Of a DNA stretch of 24,473 bases, positions 13,524-22,303 are shown one piece after another. The notes beneath the pieces were generated by a model. The model did not search any database. It saw only the letters and a program-made list of their open reading frames with translations, and had not been told where the DNA came from. Both the position numbers and the translations under genes were made by a program. The stretch's first letter is position 1. The number at the start of each line of letters is the position of its first letter. Source of the DNA: an uncultured Collinsella sp. (GTDB lineage: Bacteria; Actinomycetota; Coriobacteriia; Coriobacteriales; Coriobacteriaceae); assembly GCA_902491395.1 (NCBI GenBank), contig CABUHO010000029.1, positions 1 through 24,473 of the forward strand, read 5' to 3'.

Positions 13524-14423
13524 ATGAGCGAGAATGTGACGAACACCGCCGCGACTGCGTCCGACCAGGCAACCGCGCCTACCATCGAGATCGCCGCCCA
13601 CGCCGGCACTTGCTACGGCGTACAGCGCGCGCTCGATATGGCGCTGGCCGCTGCGCCGAAGGCAGGGGAGTGCAATCAGGTCCATACCTTGGGTCCGCTC
13701 ATCCATAACCCTATCGTGGTGCGCGAGCTCGCTGAGGCAGGCGTTAGCCTGGCTGAGAACCTGGATAGCGCCGCAACCGGTACCGTGATCATCCGCGCCC
13801 ACGGCGTGGTGCCGCAGGTGATCGATGCTGCCCGCGAGCGCGGCCTTACCGTGGTCGACGCCACCTGTCCCTACGTGAAGAAGGTCCATGTGGCCGCCGA
13901 GCGCCTGGTACGCGAGGGCTACCGCGTGGTAGTCGTAGGCGAGCCGGGCCATCCCGAGGTTGAGGGCATCTTGGGCCACGCCGGCAATGATGCGCAGGTC
14001 GTGAGCTGTGCCGCCGACGCCACCGCCTTGTCGCTCAAGGGCAAGGTAGGCCTCGTCGTGCAGACCACTCAGACCGCACAGAACCTCGCCGAGGTCGTGG
14101 CAGCTATCACCCCGCGCGTGCAGGAGCTACGTGTGATCAACACCATCTGCGCTGCCACGAGTGAGCGTCAACGAGCAGCAGCCACACTTGCTAACCGCTG
14201 CGACTGCATGGTCGTGGTGGGCGGCAAGAACTCAGGCAACACCCGCCGCCTGGCGCAGATTTGCGCAGACGCCTGCGAGCGCACGTATCACATCGAGGAA
14301 GCTTCTGAGCTCCAGGCCGCGTGGTTTACCGAAGCTCACCACATCGGCATCACCGCCGGAGCCTCCACCCCGCAAGAACACATCGAACGCGCCGTCGAGC
14401 GCATCAAGGAGCTTTGCCGCTAA
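13524..14423 (+). CDS. ispH: 4-hydroxy-3-methylbut-2-enyl diphosphate reductase
   Basis: ATG 13524, two bases after the plsC stop, gives 299 aa; the open frame extends upstream but overlaps plsC. The three cysteines that hold the iron-sulfur cluster are C30 (AGTCYGVQRAL), C115 (DATCPYVKKVH) and C209 (NTICAAT). Other family blocks are HNPIVVREL, IRAHGV, GEPGHPEVEG, TTQTAQN, KNSGNTRRL and ITAGASTPQEHI. It catalyses the last step of the MEP pathway to isopentenyl and dimethylallyl diphosphate. The first 20 residues are an Ala/Thr-rich extension not needed for the fold. The ribosome binding site is weak, suggesting translational coupling to plsC. Confidence 0.95.
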   Translation: MSENVTNTAATASDQATAPTIEIAAHAGTCYGVQRALDMALAAAPKAGECNQVHTLGPLIHNPIVVRELAEAGVSLAENLDSAATGTVIIRAHGVVPQVIDAARERGLTVVDATCPYVKKVHVAAERLVREGYRVVVVGEPGHPEVEGILGHAGNDAQVVSCAADATALSLKGKVGLVVQTTQTAQNLAEVVAAITPRVQELRVINTICAATSERQRAAATLANRCDCMVVVGGKNSGNTRRLAQICADACERTYHIEEASELQAAWFTEAHHIGITAGASTPQEHIERAVERIKELCR

Positions 14424-14425
14424 CC

Positions 14426-15868
14426 ATGGACCAGACCGTACCCGCATACGCCGCCGAGGTGGCCGATTACGGGCGCAGCCGCGACCCCGAGCCGGGTGAG
14501 GGCGCGCTCGTAAAGAACGTGCGTCCCGAATCGCCCGCGTGGGATGTGGGTATCGAGCGGGGCATGCGCGTGCTCACGGTCAACGGTGAGCAGCTTACCG
14601 ACATGATTGTGTGGCTCTGGGAAGCCGACGATGATACCGTCGACCTCGAGGTTTTCGACCCGCGCGACAACAGCGTCACCCCCGTCGAGCTCGACCGCTT
14701 CCCGGGAGAGGACTGGGGCCTTGAATTCGATGGTCCCATCTTCGACGGCATGCGCACCTGCGTAAACGCCTGCGTGTTCTGCTTTATGACCATGCTCCCC
14801 AAGGGCGGCCGTTCAACGCTCTATATTCGCGACGACGACTATCGCCTAAGCTTTTTGCAAGGCAACTTTGTCACGCTTACGAACCTCACCGACGAGGACG
14901 TGCAAAACGTCATCCAGCGCAACATGAGTCCCATGAACGTGTCGGTCCACGCCGTAAGCCCCGACGTCCGCCGCCGCATGATGGGCCGCAACGCCCAACG
15001 TGGCATGGACGTGCTCGAGGCCATCATGGCCGCCGGCATCGAGATTCATGCGCAGATTGTGCTGTGCCCCGGCATGAACGACGGCGAGGAGCTGGAAAAG
15101 ACTCTGCGCTTTTGCGAGGAGCACGAGCAAATCACAAGCCTGGGCATTGTGCCGCTCGGTTTTACCAAGCATCAGAACCGTTTTAGCTGGTCCTACAGCG
15201 ACAAGCCCGAGCTAGCGCGCGAGACCATTGCCATGATCCGTCCCTACCAGGACCGCGCCTACGAGCGCTTTGGCCGCCACACCTTCCAGATGAGCGACGA
15301 GTTCTATCTGGACGCCGGCATCGATCCTCCCGAGGCAGACTTTTACGACGGTTACCCGCAGTACTACGACGGCATCGGCATGATCCGCTCGTATCTGGAC
15401 GAGACCGACGACGTGCTGGCTACCGATGCCGAGCGACTGGCCCGCGTCCGCGAGGCCATCGCCGCCCGCAGCCAGCACCTGCTGTGCCTCTCCGGCGCCA
15501 GCGCGCGCGACACCGTGGCGCGCTTTGTGGAGTCGCCGCATGGTCTCGGCGGCACTGTTACGGCCATCAAGAACCGCTACTTCGGCGGCAACGTGGACGT
15601 GACCGGCCTCATCGTCGCGTGTGACATTCTGGAGCAGCTGCCCCAAGACCTGTCGGGGGTTATGCTCTTTGTGCCTAAGCTCATGTTCAACGCTGACGGC
15701 ATGACGCTTGACGAGTATCATCGTGACGATTTACTCGCAAGCCTTACCAGTCGCGGCGCCGAGGTTCATATGGTGTCGACCATGCCGCATGAGCTGCTCG
15801 ATACCCTGGAGCATATCCTTGGCATTGTGCCCGCAGACTCTACTAATTCCGCTGACCCTATCCATTAA
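14426..15868 (+). CDS. DUF512 family radical SAM protein
   Basis: ATG 14426 lies two bases after the ispH stop and gives 480 aa; the longer frame upstream is inside ispH. A PDZ-like region covers about residues 20-90 (VKNVRPESPAWDVGIERGM). The radical SAM motif is C112-x3-C116-x2-C119 (CVNACVFC), followed by FLQGNFVTLTN and SVHAVSPDVRRRMMG. The C-terminal part includes FYLDAG, a YPQYYDGIGM segment and a terminal GTVTAIKNRYFGGNVDVTGL block, both typical of DUF512. These proteins bind a 4Fe-4S cluster and S-adenosylmethionine; no substrate is established that I know of. In many Gram-positive genomes this gene directly precedes der, as here. Confidence 0.9.
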   Translation: MDQTVPAYAAEVADYGRSRDPEPGEGALVKNVRPESPAWDVGIERGMRVLTVNGEQLTDMIVWLWEADDDTVDLEVFDPRDNSVTPVELDRFPGEDWGLEFDGPIFDGMRTCVNACVFCFMTMLPKGGRSTLYIRDDDYRLSFLQGNFVTLTNLTDEDVQNVIQRNMSPMNVSVHAVSPDVRRRMMGRNAQRGMDVLEAIMAAGIEIHAQIVLCPGMNDGEELEKTLRFCEEHEQITSLGIVPLGFTKHQNRFSWSYSDKPELARETIAMIRPYQDRAYERFGRHTFQMSDEFYLDAGIDPPEADFYDGYPQYYDGIGMIRSYLDETDDVLATDAERLARVREAIAARSQHLLCLSGASARDTVARFVESPHGLGGTVTAIKNRYFGGNVDVTGLIVACDILEQLPQDLSGVMLFVPKLMFNADGMTLDEYHRDDLLASLTSRGAEVHMVSTMPHELLDTLEHILGIVPADSTNSADPIH

Positions 15869-15878
15869 AGGAGAGCAG

Positions 15879-17213
15879 ATGAAACCTATCGTCGCCGTCG
15901 TCGGACGCCCCAACGTGGGCAAGTCCACGCTCGTTAACCGCCTAGCCCAAACCTCGGACGCCATCGTCCATGAGTCCCGCGGCGTCACGCGCGATCGCTC
16001 ATACCACACGGCCGATTGGAACGGCCGCGAGTTCACCATTGTCGACACGGGCGGCATCGAGCCGCTCAAGAGCGATGACGTCTTTGCCACGTCCATCCGC
16101 GACCAGGCCCTCGCCGCCGCCGAGGAAGCCGCCGTCATCCTGTTTGTGGTCGACGGCCGCACCGGCGTCACCGAGGAGGACGAGTCGGTCGCCCGCATGC
16201 TCAAGCGCTGCGACAAGCCGGTCTTTCTACTGGTGAACAAGCTCGACAACCCCGATCGCGAAAACGACAGCATCTGGGAGTTCTATTCGCTCGGCGTCGG
16301 TGAGCCCACGCCCCTCTCGGCCCTGCATGGCCACGGCACGGGCGACCTGCTCGACGATATCGTGGCCCTGCTTCCGGAGGAGGAGGAAGAGGTCACCGAT
16401 GAGTTCCCCGACGCCCTGAACGTCGCCATCATCGGCCGCCCCAATGCCGGCAAGTCGTCGCTGTTCAACCGCATCCTGGGCGCCGACCGCTCCATCGTCT
16501 CGAACATCGCCGGCACCACGCGCGACGCCATCGACACGGTCGTCGAGCGCAACGGCAAGCACTACCGCATGGTTGACACCGCGGGTATTCGCAAGAAGAG
16601 CACCGTGTACGAGAACATCGAGTACTACTCGATGGTCCGCGGCCTGCGCGCCATCGATCGCGCCGACGTGGCACTGCTCGTCGTCGACGCCTCCGTGGGC
16701 GTTACCGAGCAGGACCAGAAGGTCATGGGCTTGGCCATCGAGCGCGGCTGCGCCATCGTCGTGCTGCTCAACAAGTGGGACCTGCTCGACGACGACCGCA
16801 AGCGCGAGGCCTGCATGGAGACCGTCGACCGCCGTCTGGGCGTTATGGCTCCCTGGGCCCAGTACCTGCGCATCTCTGCCCTCACTGGCCGCAGCGTCGA
16901 GAAGATCTGGGCGATGGTCGACGCCGCCGAGAAGACGCGCTCGCAAAAGATCACCACCTCGCGCCTCAACACCTTCCTCACCGACCTGCGCGAGTTCGGC
17001 CACACCGTGGTGGACGGCAAGCGCCGCCTGCGCATGCACTACGTGACTCAGACGGGCATCAACCCGCCGACGTTCACGTTCTTCGTCAACCATAGCGACC
17101 TGGTCAACGACACCTACCAGCGCTACGTGGAGAACCGCATGCGCTCGACTTTCGATTTTGCCGGCACGCCCATTCGACTCTTCTTTAGGAAGAAGGAACA
17201 AAAGGATGCATAA
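15879..17213 (+). CDS. der: GTPase Der (EngA), ribosome assembly
   Basis: ATG 15879 with AGGAG at 15869-15873 gives 444 aa; upstream frame belongs to the preceding gene. Two tandem GTPase domains are seen. G1 of the first is GRPNVGKST (residues 9-17), with DTGG and NKLD. The second has GRPNAGKSS (about 185), DTAG and NKWD. A C-terminal KH-like domain (about 355-440) carries RLRMHYVTQTG and a final PIRLFFRKK. An acidic linker EEEEEVTDEF separates the G domains. Der is essential for 50S subunit maturation. Its stop overlaps the plsY start by eight bases. Confidence 0.97.
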   Translation: MKPIVAVVGRPNVGKSTLVNRLAQTSDAIVHESRGVTRDRSYHTADWNGREFTIVDTGGIEPLKSDDVFATSIRDQALAAAEEAAVILFVVDGRTGVTEEDESVARMLKRCDKPVFLLVNKLDNPDRENDSIWEFYSLGVGEPTPLSALHGHGTGDLLDDIVALLPEEEEEVTDEFPDALNVAIIGRPNAGKSSLFNRILGADRSIVSNIAGTTRDAIDTVVERNGKHYRMVDTAGIRKKSTVYENIEYYSMVRGLRAIDRADVALLVVDASVGVTEQDQKVMGLAIERGCAIVVLLNKWDLLDDDRKREACMETVDRRLGVMAPWAQYLRISALTGRSVEKIWAMVDAAEKTRSQKITTSRLNTFLTDLREFGHTVVDGKRRLRMHYVTQTGINPPTFTFFVNHSDLVNDTYQRYVENRMRSTFDFAGTPIRLFFRKKEQKDA

Positions 17214-17889
17214 TCCGATTCTGCTGACCGCCATCTGCGCCGTGGTCTCGTTCTTTATCGGAGCGATTCCGTTTGGCCTGATCCTGGGCCGCATGTTCAA
17301 CCACACGGACATTCGCAAGGCGGGCTCCGGCAACATCGGCACAACCAATGCGCTGCGCGTGGCCGGCCCCAAGGTCGCGGCGCTCACGCTGCTGCTCGAC
17401 TGCTTGAAGGGCGCCATCTGCGTCCTTATCGCCCGTCCGCTCATCGCCGATCTAGGCTATGGTTTTCCGCCGAACATCATGGCGCCTGGAGCCCCTGGCG
17501 ACTGGATGCTCGGTGTCATCTGCCTGGCGGCCGTATGGGGCCACATATTCTCGCCGTACCTCAACTTCCACGGTGGCAAGGGTATCGCGGTCGGTCTGGG
17601 CGTCATCCTCGCCTGGTACTGGCCCATTGGCCTGTCGCTGCTGGGCATGTTCATCGTGGCCGTCGCCATTACCAAGTACGTGTCGGTGGGCTCGCTTGCC
17701 GCTGCCATCGGACTTCCTATCGCTGCTTGCGCGGTCTTTCCGTACAGCAGCTTGGGCCTCAAGTTCTGCATGGCGATGATCGGCATCACCGTAGTGTGGG
17801 CCCATCGCTCAAATATCCAAAAGCTCATGGCCGGTAAGGAGTCCAAGCTCTCGTTTACCAAGCGCGTCACCGAGCCCGACGATAAGTAG
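17206..17889 (+). CDS. plsY: Acyl-phosphate:glycerol-3-phosphate acyltransferase
   Basis: ATG 17206, overlapping the end of der, with AAGGA at 17193-17197, gives 227 aa. Several hydrophobic helices are present (about 5-25, 57-75, 96-115, 135-165, 180-200). Conserved motifs are GSGNIGTTNALRVAG (about 38-52), the phosphate-binding loop, and LNFHGGKGIAVGLG, the acyl-phosphate/catalytic region. PlsY transfers an acyl group from acyl-phosphate to glycerol-3-phosphate, the first step of phospholipid synthesis. Its acceptor substrate is made by GpsA, encoded nine bases downstream, and its product is acylated again by PlsC. Confidence 0.95.
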   Translation: MHNPILLTAICAVVSFFIGAIPFGLILGRMFNHTDIRKAGSGNIGTTNALRVAGPKVAALTLLLDCLKGAICVLIARPLIADLGYGFPPNIMAPGAPGDWMLGVICLAAVWGHIFSPYLNFHGGKGIAVGLGVILAWYWPIGLSLLGMFIVAVAITKYVSVGSLAAAIGLPIAACAVFPYSSLGLKFCMAMIGITVVWAHRSNIQKLMAGKESKLSFTKRVTEPDDK

Positions 17890-17898
17890 GAGAGAGTC

Positions 17899-18906
17899 AT
17901 GAATGTTGCGCTGATTGGCTCTGGCTCCTGGGGAACCGCCGTCGCCGGCCTTGCCGCCGCACGAGCCGGGCGCGTGACCATGTGGGCCCATAGTGAGCAG
18001 ACGGCCGCCGGCATTAACGGCGAGCATCGCAACCCGCGCTATCTGGTGGGATATGAGCTGCCGGACAACGTGGTAGCAACGACCGAGCTCGCCCGGGCGC
18101 TCGACAGTGCCGATGCGATCATCTTTGCCGTGCCCTCCACGCATCTGCGCGACGTGTGTCACCAGGCCGCGCCCTTTATCGGCGCCGATACCCCGGTGCT
18201 CTGCCTCACCAAGGGCATTGAGCCCGAGTCCGGCCTGCTCATGAGCGAGGTCATCGCCAGCGAGATCGGCAACGAGTCGCATGTGGCGGCGCTCTCGGGC
18301 CCCAACCATGCTGAGGAAATCTGCCGCGGCGGGCTATCTGCCGCCGTCATCGCCAGCGAAGATCCGCAGATAGGAGAGACCTTTAAGGACCTGCTCCTGT
18401 CCACGGCCTTCCGCATCTATCTATCGCAGGACATGACCGGTGTTGAGGTTTGCGGCGCTATGAAAAACGTCATCGCCATCGTGTGCGGCATCTCCGCCGG
18501 TAGCGGTGCGGGCGACAACACGCTCGCCCTCATCATGACGCGCGGCCTGGCCGAGATCAGCCGACTGGTGCACGCCCGAGGCGGTCAAGCTATGACCTGC
18601 ATGGGGCTTGCCGGCATGGGCGACCTCATTGCCACCTGCACCTCGGAGCATTCGCGCAACCGTACCTTTGGCTACGAGTTTGCCCACGGCGTGTCGCTCG
18701 ACGAGTACCAGGCGCGCACGCATATGGTGGTCGAGGGCGCCGTCGCGGCCCGCAGCGTCAGCGAGCTCGCCCGTTCACTGGGCGTAGACATTCCGCTCAC
18801 CTTTGCCGTGGAGCAAACGCTCTACAACGGTGTTACTTTGGATAGGGCGCTCGAGATTCTTACCGATCGCGTCCCTTCTCAAGAGTTCTACGGACTCACC
18901 GACTAG
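17899..18906 (+). CDS. gpsA: Glycerol-3-phosphate dehydrogenase [NAD(P)+]
   Basis: The 335-aa protein starts at ATG 17899 with AGGAGAG upstream. The nucleotide-binding GSGSWGTA is at residues 7-14. ALSGPNHAEEI and the catalytic lysine in GAMKNVIAI (K189) are typical, as are GLAGMGDLIATCTSEHSRNR and the C-terminal VEGAVAARS. It reduces dihydroxyacetone phosphate to glycerol-3-phosphate for PlsY. The plsY-gpsA pair, nine bases apart, makes a compact phospholipid-entry module. Confidence 0.96.
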   Translation: MNVALIGSGSWGTAVAGLAAARAGRVTMWAHSEQTAAGINGEHRNPRYLVGYELPDNVVATTELARALDSADAIIFAVPSTHLRDVCHQAAPFIGADTPVLCLTKGIEPESGLLMSEVIASEIGNESHVAALSGPNHAEEICRGGLSAAVIASEDPQIGETFKDLLLSTAFRIYLSQDMTGVEVCGAMKNVIAIVCGISAGSGAGDNTLALIMTRGLAEISRLVHARGGQAMTCMGLAGMGDLIATCTSEHSRNRTFGYEFAHGVSLDEYQARTHMVVEGAVAARSVSELARSLGVDIPLTFAVEQTLYNGVTLDRALEILTDRVPSQEFYGLTD

Positions 18907-18924
18907 CGCAGAAAGGCTTCTACC

Positions 18925-19596
18925 ATGGGTTCCATCAAAATCGCTCCGTCCGTCCTTTCGGCCGACATGGCCAACCTCAAGGGCGAGCTCGACAAGATCG
19001 CCGGCGCCGACTACGTGCACTTCGACGTTATGGACGGTCACTTTACCGGCAACCTCACCTTTGGCGTTGACATCCTTAAGGCCGTCAAGCGTTCCACCGA
19101 TGTACCGGTCGACGCGCACCTGATGGTGTCGAACCCCGACGAGACGGTCGATTGGTACGCCGACGCTGGTGCCGACATGATCACCGTGCACTACGAGGCC
19201 TCCACGCACCTGCACCGCACGCTCACCCATCTGCAGCAGCGCGGCGTCAAGGCCGGCGTGGTGCTCAACCCCGCCACCCCCGTGTGCGTGCTCGAGAGCA
19301 TCATCGACGTTGTCGACATGGTGCTGCTCATGAGTGTGAACCCGGGCTTTGGCGGCCAGAGCTTTATTCCCGGTACCATTGCCAAACTGCACGAGCTCAA
19401 GACCATGTGCGAGCGTCACGGCGTGTCGCCCCTGATCGAGGTCGACGGCGGTATTTCTTCCAAGAACATCGCCGAGGTCGTCAAGGCCGGCGCCAACGTG
19501 CTCGTGGCCGGCTCCGCCGTATTTAAGTCCGAAGATCCCGCCGCCGAGGTTGCGCTGCTGCAGAAGCTGGGCAACGAGGCCGCACAGGAGGCATAA
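18925..19596 (+). CDS. rpe: Ribulose-phosphate 3-epimerase
   Basis: The 223-aa TIM-barrel protein starts at ATG 18925 with AAAGG about 12 bases upstream. Family motifs in order are IAPSVLSADMANL (residues 5-17), VHFDVMDGHF with the metal-binding His and Asp, VDAHLMVSNPD, NPGFGGQSFIP with the phosphate loop, and EVDGGIS with the second catalytic Asp. It interconverts ribulose-5-phosphate and xylulose-5-phosphate in the pentose phosphate pathway. The cysteine desulfurase gene follows after six bases. Confidence 0.96.
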   Translation: MGSIKIAPSVLSADMANLKGELDKIAGADYVHFDVMDGHFTGNLTFGVDILKAVKRSTDVPVDAHLMVSNPDETVDWYADAGADMITVHYEASTHLHRTLTHLQQRGVKAGVVLNPATPVCVLESIIDVVDMVLLMSVNPGFGGQSFIPGTIAKLHELKTMCERHGVSPLIEVDGGISSKNIAEVVKAGANVLVAGSAVFKSEDPAAEVALLQKLGNEAAQEA

Positions 19597-19602
19597 ACCC
19601 TT

Positions 19603-20781
19603 ATGACCGCAGGTCAAAACCGCATACCCGTGAATCTTGACTATGCCGCCTCGACGCCCATGCGCGCCGAGGCGCTCCTTGCGCAGCGCGAATATGACGA
19701 CAGCGAGCTTGCAGGCGTCAACCCCAACTCGCTGCACTCGCTCGGCCGCAAGGCCGCCGCGCGCCTGGAGGTTGCCCGTCGCGAGATCGCCCATAGCTTT
19801 GGCGCACGCGTCCGCCCGTCCGAGATTGTTCTGACCAACGGCGGCACCGAAGCCAACCAGCTGGCGCTGCTCGGTCTTGCCGAGGGCGCTCGTCAGCGCG
19901 ATCGCAAGCGTAACCGCGTGATCGTATCTGCCATCGAGCACGATTCGATTCTGGACAACCTGCCGCTGCTGCGTGCCGTCGGCTTTACCGTCGACCTGGT
20001 GCAGCCCTGCCGCGCGGGCTACATTGAGCCTGTCGCGCTTGTCGAGCTACTAGGCGACGACGTGGCGCTCGTGAGCATCATGGTTGCCAACAACGAGACC
20101 GGCGTGGTGCAGCCCATCCGCGAGCTTGCCGCGGCCGCGCATACCGTGGGCGCTCTGTTCCACACCGATGCCATCCAGGGCTATCTGCATATTCCGCTCG
20201 ATGTCACCGAGCTGGGAGTTGACGCCATGACCGTTGCCGCGCACAAGATCGGTGGCCCCGTGGCGTCTGGCGCACTCTACCTTAAGAGCCGCACGCCGCT
20301 GCGCCCGCGCATCTTCGGCGGTGGACAGGAGGCCGGTCGTCGTGCCGGCACGCAGGACCTGCGTACACAGCTGGCTTTTGCCGCTGCCGCTTCCGCGCTG
20401 TTGCCGGATGTTGCCCAGGAGCGCACAACGCTGCAGGCCTTATCCGACAAGCTCTACACCACGCTTACGGCCCATCCGCGTATTCATGCCACCATGGGCG
20501 ACTACGCACAGGCCGATCGTCTGCCGGGTATGGTTTCGATCTACATTGACGGCATGGACTCCGAGGAGCTCATCATCAAGCTCGACGCCGCCGGCTTTGA
20601 GGTATCGGCAGGCTCGGCATGCTCGAGCGGCAGCATGGACCCCAGCCACGTTTTGAGCGCGATGGGCATCGGTCGCGAGCAGGCATTGGGAGCACTGCGC
20701 ATTTCCTTTGACGACCGCGTGAATCCGAGCGATCTGGACGAGTTCGCCCAAACGCTGCTCTCGATCGTGGGTGCCGCATGA
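19603..20781 (+). CDS. Cysteine desulfurase (NifS/IscS-like)
   Basis: The 392-aa fold-type I PLP enzyme has LDYAASTP at residues 8-15, TNGGTEANQLAL (about 79-90), HTDAIQG, the PLP lysine K215 in AAHKIGG, FGGGQEAGRRAGTQ and the catalytic cysteine C340 in GSACSSGS. It removes sulfur from cysteine as a persulfide for Fe-S clusters or tRNA thiolation. No scaffold gene (iscU/sufU) or thiolase (mnmA/thiI) is adjacent in this window, so the acceptor is not clear. Its last four bases overlap the next start (ATGA). Confidence 0.93.
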   Translation: MTAGQNRIPVNLDYAASTPMRAEALLAQREYDDSELAGVNPNSLHSLGRKAAARLEVARREIAHSFGARVRPSEIVLTNGGTEANQLALLGLAEGARQRDRKRNRVIVSAIEHDSILDNLPLLRAVGFTVDLVQPCRAGYIEPVALVELLGDDVALVSIMVANNETGVVQPIRELAAAAHTVGALFHTDAIQGYLHIPLDVTELGVDAMTVAAHKIGGPVASGALYLKSRTPLRPRIFGGGQEAGRRAGTQDLRTQLAFAAAASALLPDVAQERTTLQALSDKLYTTLTAHPRIHATMGDYAQADRLPGMVSIYIDGMDSEELIIKLDAAGFEVSAGSACSSGSMDPSHVLSAMGIGREQALGALRISFDDRVNPSDLDEFAQTLLSIVGAA

Positions 20782-21587
20782 TCGTCGCCGAGCTTGAGCG
20801 CGCGCTGCTGGCACGCTATCCCAAGGCGGACGCCGAGGGCTGGGATCACGTAGGACTCTCCGTTGGCGATCCGGCCGCGGAGATCACCGGCGTTGCCTGC
20901 GCACTCGATGCGACCGAGGCTAATGTTCGCCGCGCCCAAGAAGCAAGCGCCAACGTGCTGCTGACGCATCACCCCATATACATCAAGGCACCCGAGGCCT
21001 TTTGTCCGGCGGATGCCACACGACCCCAGTGCAGTGCGGCCCTCTACGAGGCTGCCCGCTGCGGGGTGAGCATTATCTCGCTCCACACCAACCTGGACCG
21101 CTCGCACGAAGCCCGTGTCTGCCTGAGCAAGCTGCTGGGTGCCGCACCCGTGAGCTCACTGGAGCACGTGGACGACCCCGAGGCCACCGGCCTGGGCGCA
21201 CTTGCAACGCTCAACGACCCGTGCACGCTGCGCGATCTTGCCACCCGTGCTGCCACGGCCTTTGGCAGCGACCCGCGTGTGTGGGGCGAGGTCGATCACC
21301 CGTGTCGGACCGTCGCCATTTTGGGCGGCTCCCTGGGCGACTTCGGAGAGCTCGCCATCACCGCAGGCGCTGATGTTGTCGTGACGGGCGAGGCGGGGTA
21401 CCACGTGGCGCAAGACCTTGCCTTGCGCGGGCTGCCGGTGATCTTGCTCGGCCACGACCGCTCCGAGGAGACGTTCGTTGATATATTGATGAACTCTGCA
21501 GTTGACGCCGGGGTTGACCCCCGTCATGCGATTAAAATACTGAACCCTTGCCAATGGTGGACTGTGACAAAAGGAGAGAACTTATGA
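20778..21587 (+). CDS. Nif3-like dinuclear metal-centre protein
   Basis: This 269-aa protein starts in an ATGA overlap with the cysteine desulfurase gene. Metal-ligand motifs are LLTHHPIYIK (about 62-71), SLHTNLDRSH (about 100-109) and the C-terminal GEAGYH with the DRSEE end. They match the Nif3/YqfO family, which forms hexamers with a two-metal site per subunit. Annotated roles such as GTP cyclohydrolase-like or Nif3-like are not well established, so I give no function. In many Gram-positive genomes the gene is followed by the coiled-coil zinc-ribbon gene, as here. Confidence 0.92.
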   Translation: MIVAELERALLARYPKADAEGWDHVGLSVGDPAAEITGVACALDATEANVRRAQEASANVLLTHHPIYIKAPEAFCPADATRPQCSAALYEAARCGVSIISLHTNLDRSHEARVCLSKLLGAAPVSSLEHVDDPEATGLGALATLNDPCTLRDLATRAATAFGSDPRVWGEVDHPCRTVAILGGSLGDFGELAITAGADVVVTGEAGYHVAQDLALRGLPVILLGHDRSEETFVDILMNSAVDAGVDPRHAIKILNPCQWWTVTKGENL

Positions 21588-22303
21588 GCGCCGGCGCTAC
21601 GCTACTCAAGCTGCAACAGATCGATTTGGAGCTCGCCCGCAACAAGAGCGAACTTGCCAATATGCCGGAGCTCAAGGAGCTCGCTTCCAAGCGCAAGACC
21701 TATGTGAAGCTCAAGTCCGAGATGACCAAGCTCTACGCCCAGCGCAAGGATCTGGACATTGAGCTCGACGATCTCAACACCACCGAGATCCAGACCAATA
21801 ACGCCATCGAGGCCGCTAAGAAGCGCCACGTTGACGGCTCTGACTACCGCGAGGTACAGGACCTGGAAAACGAGCTTGCCACCCTGGCAAAGCGTCTGGA
21901 CAAGATCGAGCACACCCGCAAGGATGTCGTTGTCGCCCATAAGGAGGCGCTCGACCGCGAGGCTCGCGCGCAGGCCATCATCGCCAAGTTCGAGGAGGGC
22001 GTGAAGGCCGATACCAAGGCCGCCCGCGCCAAGGCCGCCGACCTCCAGGCCCAGATAGATGCCGCCACCAAAGAGCGCACCGCGCTTGCCGCCACGCTGC
22101 CGACCGACGTGCTCACCGATTATGAGAGCCTGCTCAAGCAGTTCCGCGGCCTGGCCGTCGAGACCATCAAGGGCAACATCCCCACGGTTTGCCACACCGC
22201 ACTGCAGGCGTCGTCCATGAGCGACCTCAACCACGACGGTAGTGAGATTACGCATTGCCCGTACTGCCACCGCCTGCTGGTGCTTCCCAACAAGGAAGCC
22301 TAA
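21584..22303 (+). CDS. Coiled-coil protein with C-terminal zinc ribbon
   Basis: ATG 21584 has AAGGAG at 21571-21576 and overlaps the Nif3 stop (ATGA), giving 239 aa. Residues about 5-185 are almost wholly charged heptads rich in Lys, Glu and Ala, a long antiparallel coiled coil. The C-terminal zinc ribbon is present but unusual: the second knuckle CPYCH (C225, C228) is intact, while the first has only C203-H204 (VCHTAL) where two spaced cysteines are normal. Zinc may be held as Cys-His-Cys-Cys, or not at all. The function of the family is not established. Confidence 0.85.
   Translation: MSAGATLLKLQQIDLELARNKSELANMPELKELASKRKTYVKLKSEMTKLYAQRKDLDIELDDLNTTEIQTNNAIEAAKKRHVDGSDYREVQDLENELATLAKRLDKIEHTRKDVVVAHKEALDREARAQAIIAKFEEGVKADTKAARAKAADLQAQIDAATKERTALAATLPTDVLTDYESLLKQFRGLAVETIKGNIPTVCHTALQASSMSDLNHDGSEITHCPYCHRLLVLPNKEA

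Noticed and set aside
12079..13572. 497-codon open frame on the minus strand
   Set aside because: It is a shadow of cmk and plsC caused by high GC at third positions; both sense genes have clear family motifs. Likewise 16227-17444 (der) and 18775-19941 (rpe/gpsA).
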